From positions 1-53,017 of the forward strand of contig CAYWFP010000016.1 of NCBI GenBank assembly GCA_964457365.1: DNA of 53,017 bases, read 5' to 3'. How positions within the stretch are numbered: the first letter of the stretch is position 1; each line of letters starts with the position of its first letter. Under the pieces are notes generated by a model that did not search any database, was not told the DNA's origin, and saw nothing but the letters and a program-made list of their open reading frames with translations. This document shows, piece by piece, positions 34,501-42,267 of this stretch. A program made the translations under genes and the position numbers. This DNA comes from CAYWFP01 sp964457365 (GTDB lineage: Bacteria; Planctomycetota; SZUA-567).

Positions 34501-37500
34501 CACCTGCGAGGTGGCGATGTCGTCGACGGTGAACGGCTGGTCGGTGACCACGGTGATCAGCTTCTGCTCGGTGAAATGCTTCGCCGGGTCCAGCCCGTCG
34601 CGCAGCCGCAGGTCCAGCGTCTTGAACGGCGTCTCCGGCAGCGCCGCCTGGCGGTAGACGGTGTTGCGCGGGTCCACCGCGACGACGTGGACGTGCGGCT
34701 TGCCGTGCAGGTCCTTCAGCGGCACGCTGACGATGCCGTCCTTGTCCGGCTTCAGGTTGTACCGCGTCCCCGACTGCGCCGGCAGGAAGTCGTAGCTGAA
34801 ATGCCCCGACTGGCCGATTCCTTCGGCGTGTCGCCCGCCGTCGCCGCGCCGCAGCATGCCGCGCCGGCCCGCGCCGGAGCGGTGGCCGAACGCGCCGCCT
34901 TCGCGCCCCTCGGCGGTGCCGGTCTCGGTCTCGCGCACCGCCCACGGGTTCAGCAGCAGCTCCGGCCGGTCGAGCATGACGCCGGGGTACTTCTTGGCGT
35001 ACTTGCGGTCGAGGATGTAGCGGAACTCGTCGCTGACGGCGCTGCCGGCCTCGTAGAGCGACTCCGCCGGCTGCAGGGTCGCGCCCCGCGGCCCCGGGCG
35101 GCCGGGCTTGCTCAGGTGCGCGAAGGCCGAGAAGGTGGGCATGAAGCGCGTGGCGATCAGGTGCACGCGCGTCAGGTCGTTGGCGTTCCGGAGCCGGATC
35201 ATCAGGTTCGTGTCGTCGCGCGCCACCTCCGCGATCTGCAGCGGCGTGATGTCGTCGATCTGCAGCATGCGCGTCTTGCCGACGAGGTACCCCGCGCGCA
35301 CCTCGCCGCCGCTGACGCGGATGGCGATGGAGCGGCCGGCCTCCTTCAGCGCCAGCTCGTAGTCGCCCGCCTCCAGCCCGTCGATGCGGACGTAGCCGTC
35401 TTCGAGCGTCAGCTTCTCGAAGAGATCGGCGATATTCGCGCCGTTGTTGACGCGCAGCAGTGCCAGCGCCGCACGGGTCGGCTTCTGCGCCGCGCCGACG
35501 TACGGCACCAGGATCGGCGCGCCGGCCCTGGTGTGGACCGCGCCGACGTACTCGCAGGCGTCGCCGCCGAAGCTCCAGCTCTGGCGGTTGCCGCCCGGGC
35601 TCTGCGCCCGCATCCACGCCAGCCCGTCGAGCTGCCCGAGGCGGATCTCGCCGCCGGCGTCGGTCTGCAGCGTGGCGTGGCGGGTCTGGGTGAAGAGTTC
35701 GTGCTTGAAGGTCAGGTTGACCGGCTGGTCGGCCTTCGGCTCGCCGGTCTTGCCCAGCAGCCGCAGGATATACCCCTCGGTCGTCCGGCTGAGCTGCAGA
35801 TCCTCGATCCGCGCGCTCTGCTCCAGAGCGTTGACCGTGAACCGCGCGCCGTCGGCCAGGCTCTGCTTGCCGCCCTTGGTCAGGTTCTCGACTTTCGCCG
35901 AGAGCGACACGTTCAGGTGCAGCAGCCGCTCGGGCACCTGGAACTCGTGCACCGCCTCGCCGGTCGCGGGGAGCGCGAAGCCCGGGATCTCCTGCGTGGT
36001 GGGGATGCCGTCGCGGTCGACGGCCGTCAGCGTCAGCTTCACCTCCTCGAGCACCGCGCGCGGCACCGGCTGGTCGTTGATGTAGACCACCGGCCGCAGC
36101 AGCACCTTCGCGGTCTTGCGCGTCAAGAGCGCCTCGCGGTCGACATAGACGCCGGCGACGAGGCGGTAGTTCTCCGCCTTGTGGTCGAAGTGATCCAGCA
36201 CCGCCAGGCCGCGGTCGAGGATCACCATCGGCTGGCGGCCGGGCTTGGTCGAGTACGGCACGTGGATCCGTCCGTTCCCGTCGGCTTCGTACTCGTGCCC
36301 GGCGATATAGAGCGAGGCGGTCTCGACCACGTTGTCCTTGTCGTCGAGGACGGTGAAGACGTGCCCGGCCGCACCGGTCCGCTCCAGTGTCCGCAGCGTC
36401 CCCTTGCGCACCAGCGCGCGGCTCCTGAGTCCGCCGCCGATGAACTCGAGGACGTAGGTGCCGCGTTCCTTAAGCTCCGGGAAGGCGAAGCGGCGTTCGA
36501 TCCGCCGCACCGCCGGCTCGTCGTACTTCTCGGTGCGGCTGCGGTTGGCCACCAGTCCCTCGAGATTGATGTCGAGCGGGATCTCGTCGAGGTTGTCGCG
36601 GTAGTAGCTCTCGGCGTTGATGGCGTAGACGTTTACGATCAGCGTCTCGACGTTCTTGACGAAGAGGTCCAGTTCGACCGCCTCGTCGGCGCCGAAGACC
36701 TTCGGGTTGGTGGGGGCGAAGTCGATGTCGATGCGGTCGCGGAGCCGCTGGTACCCCGTCGGCGTCAGCTTCGCCGACCACTCATCCTTGTCGCCGATGC
36801 CGTTGAGCAGCATCGTCTCGGCGTAGAGGGTGTCGAGGTACTGCTTCTCGATGTACGGCGCGAAGTCCTTCGCCGACTGCTCCTGCACGAAGAAGTGCGC
36901 CAGGTACTCGCGCACCAGCGGTTCGTCGTGATGCACCGGCGGCAGCAACGTCTGCTGCCGGAAGTTCGCGCCCAGGTTGGCGCGGTGGTGGCGCCGCTCG
37001 GGCGGGCGTATCCAGTCGGGGTTGATGTAATGGACGCTCCGCGGCAGCTTCAGGTAGTCCAGGAAGCGCTGCTTGTCGTACGTCCCCTGCTCGCGGTCGT
37101 GCACCAGGCGCTGGTACAGCACGTGCGCCTTGAGCGAGTTCTGCGCCGGGGGCAGGTCCTCGACGAAGTTCCACAGTCGCTCGAGATACGCCTGCCGCAC
37201 CCGCGGGTCGCGGCGCCAGTCGTCCTCGGGCCCGGGCTGCAGGCGCTGCAGGTAGAGCTGGATCGCCGTGTTGTGGTTGCGCAGTTCCGGCATCAGCCGC
37301 ATCAGCTCCTCGAGCTGCGCCTTGGTCAGCAGGCGGTGGATCTTGTGCGAGCCGAAGCCGCCGGAGTGCTTGTTGCGCAGGTCCTCGACGATCAAACGCG
37401 GCAGATCCGGCCAGTCCGGGCGCTCCAGCCGCGAGAGCAGGTGCCGCAGTTCCTTCTCCGACATCTTCCGCCCCATCATCAGCGCCAGCCCCGCGTCGGT

Positions 37501-37965
37501 GAAGCCCTGCAGGTTCTGGTGCCGGCGCAGCGCCTCGGCGAGGAAGGCGTCTTGGGAAACCGTCTTCGGATCGAGCGTGGTGGGGTAGTCGGTCTTCTTG
37601 CCGCGGACGATCCGCTGGTGGTTGAAGTGCAGGTTCAGCTTCTTGCGCAGGTAGTCCAGCGACTCCCGCGGCTTCCGCGGATAATCGATCAGCGCCTGGC
37701 GGTTGAGGATCTCGTGGACGCCGCCGGTATAGCCGCGCTTCTTGATCCAGGCGTCGAGGATCTCGCGCATCTTCTCGAAGCGACCGGTGTTCTGGTAATG
37801 GAGCGCGTGGAAGTAGTAATACTCCTCGGTGCCGGGGATGAGCTGCTCGAGCGCTTTTTCGCGCTCCTGTGCCAGGGCGAAATCCTCCAGGAACCCCGGT
37901 TCTCCGGCGAACCCCCCGACGCTGCCAAGAAGCAGCACCACAAAACAGAGAAGCCCTCTCTTCAT
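31597..37965 (-). CDS. Giant secreted alpha-2-macroglobulin-like (MG2) protein
   Basis: The 2122-residue product has a signal peptide (1-20, FAGEPG). Residues 20-420 are helical repeats. An MG2-type beta-sandwich lies at about 425-520 (VKNVETLIVNVYAIN, GTYVLEFIGGG). Further MG-like beta domains follow, then a Gly/Arg linker (1016-1046), an acidic helical region, and a C-terminal beta domain (about 2050-2122). No thioester motif (CxEQ) is found, so it cannot trap proteases covalently like true macroglobulins. ATG 37965 is chosen for the signal peptide and AAAGGG upstream. Similar giants are found in Planctomycetes and relatives, usually without function. It is transcribed alone and ends at a strong terminator. 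Confidence 0.8.
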   Translation of the reverse strand: MKRGLLCFVVLLLGSVGGFAGEPGFLEDFALAQEREKALEQLIPGTEEYYYFHALHYQNTGRFEKMREILDAWIKKRGYTGGVHEILNRQALIDYPRKPRESLDYLRKKLNLHFNHQRIVRGKKTDYPTTLDPKTVSQDAFLAEALRRHQNLQGFTDAGLALMMGRKMSEKELRHLLSRLERPDWPDLPRLIVEDLRNKHSGGFGSHKIHRLLTKAQLEELMRLMPELRNHNTAIQLYLQRLQPGPEDDWRRDPRVRQAYLERLWNFVEDLPPAQNSLKAHVLYQRLVHDREQGTYDKQRFLDYLKLPRSVHYINPDWIRPPERRHHRANLGANFRQQTLLPPVHHDEPLVREYLAHFFVQEQSAKDFAPYIEKQYLDTLYAETMLLNGIGDKDEWSAKLTPTGYQRLRDRIDIDFAPTNPKVFGADEAVELDLFVKNVETLIVNVYAINAESYYRDNLDEIPLDINLEGLVANRSRTEKYDEPAVRRIERRFAFPELKERGTYVLEFIGGGLRSRALVRKGTLRTLERTGAAGHVFTVLDDKDNVVETASLYIAGHEYEADGNGRIHVPYSTKPGRQPMVILDRGLAVLDHFDHKAENYRLVAGVYVDREALLTRKTAKVLLRPVVYINDQPVPRAVLEEVKLTLTAVDRDGIPTTQEIPGFALPATGEAVHEFQVPERLLHLNVSLSAKVENLTKGGKQSLADGARFTVNALEQSARIEDLQLSRTTEGYILRLLGKTGEPKADQPVNLTFKHELFTQTRHATLQTDAGGEIRLGQLDGLAWMRAQSPGGNRQSWSFGGDACEYVGAVHTRAGAPILVPYVGAAQKPTRAALALLRVNNGANIADLFEKLTLEDGYVRIDGLEAGDYELALKEAGRSIAIRVSGGEVRAGYLVGKTRMLQIDDITPLQIAEVARDDTNLMIRLRNANDLTRVHLIATRFMPTFSAFAHLSKPGRPGPRGATLQPAESLYEAGSAVSDEFRYILDRKYAKKYPGVMLDRPELLLNPWAVRETETGTAEGREGGAFGHRSGAGRRGMLRRGDGGRHAEGIGQSGHFSYDFLPAQSGTRYNLKPDKDGIVSVPLKDLHGKPHVHVVAVDPRNTVYRQAALPETPFKTLDLRLRDGLDPAKHFTEQKLITVVTDQPFTVDDIATSQVEVYDSLAKAYRLYATLRPNPKLAEFAFVLNWPKLKPEEKREKYSEYACHELNLFLFHKDKEFFQAVIKPYLAHKKDKTFVDRWLLGEDLGAYRAPWAFGRLNTVEKILLSRRVAEERAAVERYVREEWELLPPNVALFNHLFNTAIKGNQLAGGGYGVEKKAKEKFDLITRSAEPKQREESPAEPGFDAAAPSPMMESEAEEAEALARGAQERRRKAAATGRVLREDGDALRDRARRALQEGEKRLEEMSELDEADIPLGGKDKSEMTERRAIRRFFRQLPKTKEWAENNYYNLPIHAQVAELVPVNAFWADYAATAPGKPFYSEAIAECGRNFPEMMLALSVLDLPFDSGKHETKLQERKLTIEPATPFVAFHKEIRPAQEPEQKAEPILVSQQYFDQDDRYRHEGNQKVEKYVEDEFVVHNVYGCQVILTNPTARTRKLDALLQVPRGAVPVQNGFQTRGVPVELQPYGTQKIEYYFYFPLPGEFAHYPVHVARDGALVAFDQASTLKVVSEPTQIDEGSWDYISQDGTLAQVVQFIETHNLGRVELAKIAWRLREKAAFEKIVPLLRARHAYDQTLWSYGLLHDDKETIREFLAHAEGFVRQCGDYLETELLIIDPVARHWYEHLEYDPLVNARAHRFGGERKILNRRFFQQYMQLMKLLSYKAELGDDELMAATYYLLLQDRFEKALAFFARVQPQKLETRLQYDYFDVYLDFVRARPDHARTVAQQYADYPVDRWRNRFALVLQQLDEVEGRAAKTVDEEDRDQQQAKLAATEPALDMTVEAKTVNLTYQNLEEVTVNYYLMDIELLFSQNPFMQEQSGRFDYIEPNRTETVKLPAAKRHSFKLPDAYQAANVLVEVKAGALRKSQAYYANELNLQLIENYGQVRVTHAQDGKPLPKVYVKVYAKQQDGRVKFYKDGYTDLRGRFDYASLSTDDLNQTVRFAILVLSEKHGALIREAQPPKQ

Positions 37966-38115
37966 CACGCACCCTTTCGTCGACAGGAATGTTTTCAACC
38001 CACTGCGCTACCGTATCTTACGCAAACGCGGCACGGCCCGCAAGCCGTGGCCGGCATGTTCTATAGACGTCGGGAATCGCGGGAGGGGTCGAAAAAAAGA
38101 AAAAAAACCGGCGCG

Positions 38116-40227
38116 CTACTCGTCGAGCCAGAGGATGGCCGTCACCCCGCGCGGGTAGTACTTGCTCCCCTGCGCGTGGCCGCAGACCATCTGGTCCGAC
38201 CAGGCCCAGTAGGCGTTGCGCTCGTCCAGCAGCCAGCCCACGTGCGCGGCGTCGGCTTTCTTCCCCTTCTCGTCCCAGGGAAAGCCCAGGACGCGGCGGT
38301 AGACGAACTGCGCGAGGTAGATCTTGCTCAGCCAGGAGTTGTCCGCCGTGCTCGAGAGCTTCCAGCCGCCGTCCGCGAAGAGGCAGGTTCCGGGCTTGAG
38401 GATGGTCGCCACGTGGCGGCTCAGCGCCTGGATCAGGTTGCCGAAGCGTCCGCCCTCGTCGAGCGCCTCCTGGAGGTCCAGCTCGAACGGGAAGACCAGC
38501 CCCTCGATGGCGCTGATGATGCGCGAGTCGTTCTTCTCGCCCATCACCGCGGGGATATAGCCCGAGCCGGTCATGAACGAGCAGATGGTGCTGGCGCAGC
38601 GTTCGGCCTGGGTGCCGGCCATGCGCGCGTCCTTCTTCTGCCCCTGCTTGCGGAAGATGCGTTCGAGCGCCACGTACGCCGCCCACGTCTTCACCGCCAG
38701 GTAGAGGTTGTTCCGCGCCTGCCCCAGCGACTCGTCGAGGCTGTCGTAGGTGGTGATCTCCGCGCCTTCCCCGCAGCGGCTGCTGTCGAGACCCATGATG
38801 CCGTTGCGGTCCTGCGGGTTGGGGTGGTCCCGGTTGACCAGGCTCTTGAGGCACTTCTGGAAGGCGGCCAGGTTGTCCTTGAGCCATTTCTTGTCGCCGG
38901 CGTGGTGGGCGTAGACCGCGCCGCAGAGCACCCAGTTGACCAGTTGTTCGTGGGTCATGTGGCTGAAGCAGCCGCTGAGGCCGGTCAGCTCGTACGTCGA
39001 GTGGCGCGGGCGCGAGACGTGGTTGGCCACGCCCATGTCGTGCGTGAAGCTGAGGCCGCCCATGTGCTCGTTCTTGCCGCCGGGGAAGTGCGCCTTGTCG
39101 GCGTAGCTGTAGCGGGCGACGTACATGTCCAGGACGTTGCGCACCGTCCACGGGTTCATGCGCATCTCGAAGAAGAGCTGGTCGACGGTGAGGTCGAAGG
39201 TGTTCATCATGCGGTACTCGCCCTCGTTGACCACCCAGAAGGGCTTGCCCTTCCACTCCAGCAGTTGCGTGCTGCCGTAGTAGCTGCGGATGGCGTGGCA
39301 GAGCTGGAACTTCTGGTCGGCCGAGAGGCGCGAGGTTTCGATCCTGCGGTCGGCCTTGAGCGCGGTCTTCTTGTACTTGGCGAAGTTGTTCAGCGCGTAC
39401 CGGCCGACGCTCTGGATGTCGTTGAAGAGCCTGGTGTAGTAATAGCGCGCGTCGAGGCCGGCGGTAACGATGCCGTCGCGATAGAAGCAGACGGCGAAGC
39501 GGTAGGTCTTGAGCTTGTTGGCCGGCACCTGCGCCACCAGCGCCGCCACGCCGCCGAGGCCGAAGTGCAGGTTCTCCGGCTCCTCGCAGGCGAGGATGTT
39601 CTCGAGGCTGAAGCCCTGGGCGCTGCGCACGCCCTTGTCGACCGAGACGACGGCGGTGGAGCGGCCCTGGGCGATGCCGGCGAACTGGCCCTTGGCGTTC
39701 TCGTCGAGCTGCCACATCGACCGGTAGCGGTCGCTGCCCTGGTAGCCGAAGAAGAGCGTGCGCCGGCGGTTGCAATTGGTGTTGTCCACCGTCAGTTCGA
39801 CCAGCACCGCCGGACAGAGCGCGAACTGCAACTCCGCCTTCTTCGCCCGGCGCGGATCCGGCACGCTCATCACCGGCGAGTAGACGATCATCGTCAGGTC
39901 GCCCGCCTTCCACGCGTCCAGCGAAGCGTGAAAGTCGCGCTGGATCGCCTGCGCGTCGAACGGCTTCACCGGCGCCTCGCCCGCGGCCTTCTGGCCGTCC
40001 TCGCTCTCGACGTCGTAGCGCTTGGCCTCGTCCTCGCCGGCCTGGTAGAACGGCAGCGCCTCGTAACGACCGCCCGCGCGCGTCTCCACGCCGATGTAGA
40101 CGTTCTCGTCCGCCGGTCCGCCGAGTTCGAGTCCGAGTCCGCCCTTGGCGCCGCGGCAGCCGAGGGTGAAGCTGGCGAAAGCGCCGATGGGCGCGTGATG
40201 GGCGTTGAAGAAGACATGCTCGGTCAT
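38116..40227 (-). CDS. GH52 beta-xylosidase
   Basis: The 703-residue product matches GH52 along its whole length, beginning FFNAHHAPIGAFASFTLG. The nucleophile region WVVNEGEYRMMN carries E337 and the acid/base region TTYDSLDES carries D495; these are the same positions I recall for the characterised Geobacillus stearothermophilus XynB2. Other conserved blocks are ENVYIGVE, DMGVANH and SKYYPRGVTAILWL at the end. It has no signal peptide, so it hydrolyses short xylo-oligosaccharides inside the cell. It is transcribed alone. 37966-38115 contains A-tracts near 38096 (T-runs for this strand) that may end transcription. Confidence 0.95.
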   Translation of the reverse strand: MTEHVFFNAHHAPIGAFASFTLGCRGAKGGLGLELGGPADENVYIGVETRAGGRYEALPFYQAGEDEAKRYDVESEDGQKAAGEAPVKPFDAQAIQRDFHASLDAWKAGDLTMIVYSPVMSVPDPRRAKKAELQFALCPAVLVELTVDNTNCNRRRTLFFGYQGSDRYRSMWQLDENAKGQFAGIAQGRSTAVVSVDKGVRSAQGFSLENILACEEPENLHFGLGGVAALVAQVPANKLKTYRFAVCFYRDGIVTAGLDARYYYTRLFNDIQSVGRYALNNFAKYKKTALKADRRIETSRLSADQKFQLCHAIRSYYGSTQLLEWKGKPFWVVNEGEYRMMNTFDLTVDQLFFEMRMNPWTVRNVLDMYVARYSYADKAHFPGGKNEHMGGLSFTHDMGVANHVSRPRHSTYELTGLSGCFSHMTHEQLVNWVLCGAVYAHHAGDKKWLKDNLAAFQKCLKSLVNRDHPNPQDRNGIMGLDSSRCGEGAEITTYDSLDESLGQARNNLYLAVKTWAAYVALERIFRKQGQKKDARMAGTQAERCASTICSFMTGSGYIPAVMGEKNDSRIISAIEGLVFPFELDLQEALDEGGRFGNLIQALSRHVATILKPGTCLFADGGWKLSSTADNSWLSKIYLAQFVYRRVLGFPWDEKGKKADAAHVGWLLDERNAYWAWSDQMVCGHAQGSKYYPRGVTAILWLDE

Positions 40228-40366
40228 GAACGCTTACCTTCCGGACAGGATCGCGGAATCCCCGGCCCACGCTATTTTTAGACCAGGCGTGTTAAATTTG
40301 CGTAAAAAGACGACAAGTTTTTATCAAGCACGGGCGGCATTCGACCGCCGGGATTTCGTTCGGGCG

Positions 40367-41080
40367 CTAACGCGGGGTCCCTTCATGGTAGCTCGGCAGC
40401 ACGCGTTCTTGTTGCAGCCCCCGCCGCATCGCCTCGGCGATCTGGGCGTGCCCTTCGCGCGAGGGGTGGACCCCGTCGATGAAGTTCGGCGGCGAGACGG
40501 CGTCGAAGAGGCTGATGAAGTGGACCCGCTTGCGCGCGGCGAGCGCCCGGTAGGCCTGCCCGAGGCGCTCGAGGTGGCGCAGCGTCTTCAGGTCGAAGCC
40601 GCAGATATCGGTGTGCATCTCGCTCAGCATGGCCGGGTTGATCCCCGGCGGGGCGCAGAGCACGACCTTCGCCCGCGGGCGCAGCGCGCGCGTCAGGTCG
40701 ATCACCCGTTCCATCGCCGCGAGGATCTTCGGCAGCCGTTTGGGCGTGTAGCCGATCATGTCGTTGGTACCGAGCCAGAGGATGACGACCTCCACGTCGG
40801 GATGCTGCTGCAGCGTCGCGCGCAGCGCCGGCAGGGCCTCGGCGTCGGTGACCGCGCGCCAGTTCCGCCCGGCGTTGATCGTCTCGACGGTCGCGCACTT
40901 CGTCTCCAGCACGTCCACCCAGTTGGTCCCGTCGCCGACCCCGTGCGTCGGCGCCAGCCCGTAGGTGATGGAGTCGCCGAAGCAGATCACCTTGCTCCGC
41001 GGCACGGCCGGGCGCATCGTCGTCTGCGTGCCGCAGCCGCACAACAGCACCAGCAGTGTCAACCCTGTCGCCGCGCGCAT
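40367..41080 (-). CDS. SGNH/GDSL hydrolase lipoprotein
   Basis: The 237-residue product has a short signal ending LLCGC (lipidated Cys about 16) and a full SGNH set: GDSITYG (nucleophile Ser), a Gly in block II (INAGRNW), LGTNDMIG, and DGVHPSREGH with the catalytic Asp and His. It is an outer-layer esterase or lipase, possibly a carbohydrate esterase working with the glycosidases. ATG 41080 is chosen over upstream frame extension because the lipoprotein signal begins there. It is divergent to pspA. Confidence 0.85.
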   Translation of the reverse strand: MRAATGLTLLVLLCGCGTQTTMRPAVPRSKVICFGDSITYGLAPTHGVGDGTNWVDVLETKCATVETINAGRNWRAVTDAEALPALRATLQQHPDVEVVILWLGTNDMIGYTPKRLPKILAAMERVIDLTRALRPRAKVVLCAPPGINPAMLSEMHTDICGFDLKTLRHLERLGQAYRALAARKRVHFISLFDAVSPPNFIDGVHPSREGHAQIAEAMRRGLQQERVLPSYHEGTPR

Positions 41081-41203
41081 GTTCGGCCCTTTTCTTATCG
41101 GAACCCCGAAGTCGCTGCACCATACCCCGCCCGACACCGTCCGGCAACGGAAAAAAGCCTGTTTTACGGCCGGCGTTGAATCGCTCTGCGCCTGCGCGGC
41201 ATC

Positions 41204-41232
41204 TTGACGGCGAGACGCGCGAACCTTAAAAC
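41204..41232 (+). promoter_or_regulatory. Sigma70-type promoter for pspA
   Basis: TTGACG (41204-41209) and TAAAAC (41227-41232) are separated by 17 bases, 57 bases ahead of the pspA ATG. A sigma54 -24/-12 site, common for psp operons, was not recognised. Confidence 0.55.
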
Positions 41233-41288
41233 AGAAGGCGTATTCTGAAATCATTCACGGGCCGGACCAAGACGAAGGGAGCGTGCCG

Positions 41289-42113
41289 ATGTTCGGAGCA
41301 ATCGCCAGGTGGCTGAAGGCGGTGGGGTATCTACTTACGGGGCAGATCGACGCCGCGCGGCGGTCGCTGGACATGAACCCGCACGTCGTCCGCGCCAAGT
41401 ACGACGACATCATCCGCGACAAGACCGGCCGCATCCAGCAGTACAAGCAGGCGGTGGCCGGGCTGATCGCGCAGCAGGAAAAGAAGGTCGGCAAGATCAA
41501 GGCGCTCACCGACGAGGTGAAGAACCTCGAGCGGCTCAAGGCCGGGGCGCTGGCCAAGGCCAAGCAGACGGTGGAGAAATTGAAGGCCTCCGGCGCCGAC
41601 GACGCGGCGGTCAAGAGCGACGAGGACTACCGGAAATGCCTCGCCGCCTACAACGACTTCTCCTCCACCCTCGCGGAGAAGCAGCAGCGTATCGAGGAAC
41701 TCGAGAGCGATATCGAGGAGTACGGCAACCGCATCAAGGATCACAAGGTGCAGCTGCAGCACCTCGTGCGCGATATCGAGAAGATCAAGTCCGAGGCTCA
41801 CGACGCCGTGGCCGACTTCATCACCGCGCAGCAGGAGAAGGAGATCAACGACGCGCTGAGCGGCATCGCCGAGGACGGCGCCGCCAGGGAGCTCGACCAG
41901 CTCCGCGACCTGCGCCACGAGGCCAAGGCCGAGGCCCGCATCAGCAAGGAGCTCGCCGGCACCGACGCGCGCGCCCAGGAGGCGGAGTTCCTGGAATACG
42001 CCCGCACTACCCAGGCCAGCGGCGAGTTCGACGCGCTCATCGGCCTCGGTGAATCCGCCCCGTCGACCCCGGCGACGACGGAGAGCCCGGAGAAGGACGC
42101 GCTGCCGGAGTAG
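41289..42113 (+). CDS. pspA: PspA/IM30 (Vipp1) family protein
   Basis: The 274-residue protein is almost all helix: an N-terminal amphipathic helix, then the PspA/IM30 core (NPHVVRAKYDDIIRDK, GLIAQQEKKVGKIK) with long coiled coils to about 215 and a Ser/Pro-rich tail. This family is related to ESCRT-III; it binds and remodels stressed membranes by polymerising. ATG 41289 is preferred over GTG 41283 because AAGGGA at 41275-41280 is eight bases away. The next gene on the same strand encodes a AAA ATPase, so a filament-remodelling pair is likely (inference). The gap 42114-42267 holds no gene. Confidence 0.88.
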   Translation: MFGAIARWLKAVGYLLTGQIDAARRSLDMNPHVVRAKYDDIIRDKTGRIQQYKQAVAGLIAQQEKKVGKIKALTDEVKNLERLKAGALAKAKQTVEKLKASGADDAAVKSDEDYRKCLAAYNDFSSTLAEKQQRIEELESDIEEYGNRIKDHKVQLQHLVRDIEKIKSEAHDAVADFITAQQEKEINDALSGIAEDGAARELDQLRDLRHEAKAEARISKELAGTDARAQEAEFLEYARTTQASGEFDALIGLGESAPSTPATTESPEKDALPE

Positions 42114-42267
42114 CCCCGGGCCGGGGCGGTCGCTCGGCCCGCGTCCTCGCCGCAGGCTTCGGTTGCGAAAGGCGGGGCCTGCCCGGTCGGCGGCGGCGCG
42201 GGGCCGGGGGGATGGTTTCCTTGTCGAGTAGAGTTCCCACGGTCTTTTTTTCGGTATCGGAGGTTTG

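Noticed and set aside
34081..40281. A 2066-codon open frame on the plus strand, antisense to the giant MG gene and the GH52 gene
   Set aside because: It runs through the antisense of two real genes with clear families, has low-complexity translation, and arises because GC-rich codons leave few stops in the opposite frame.
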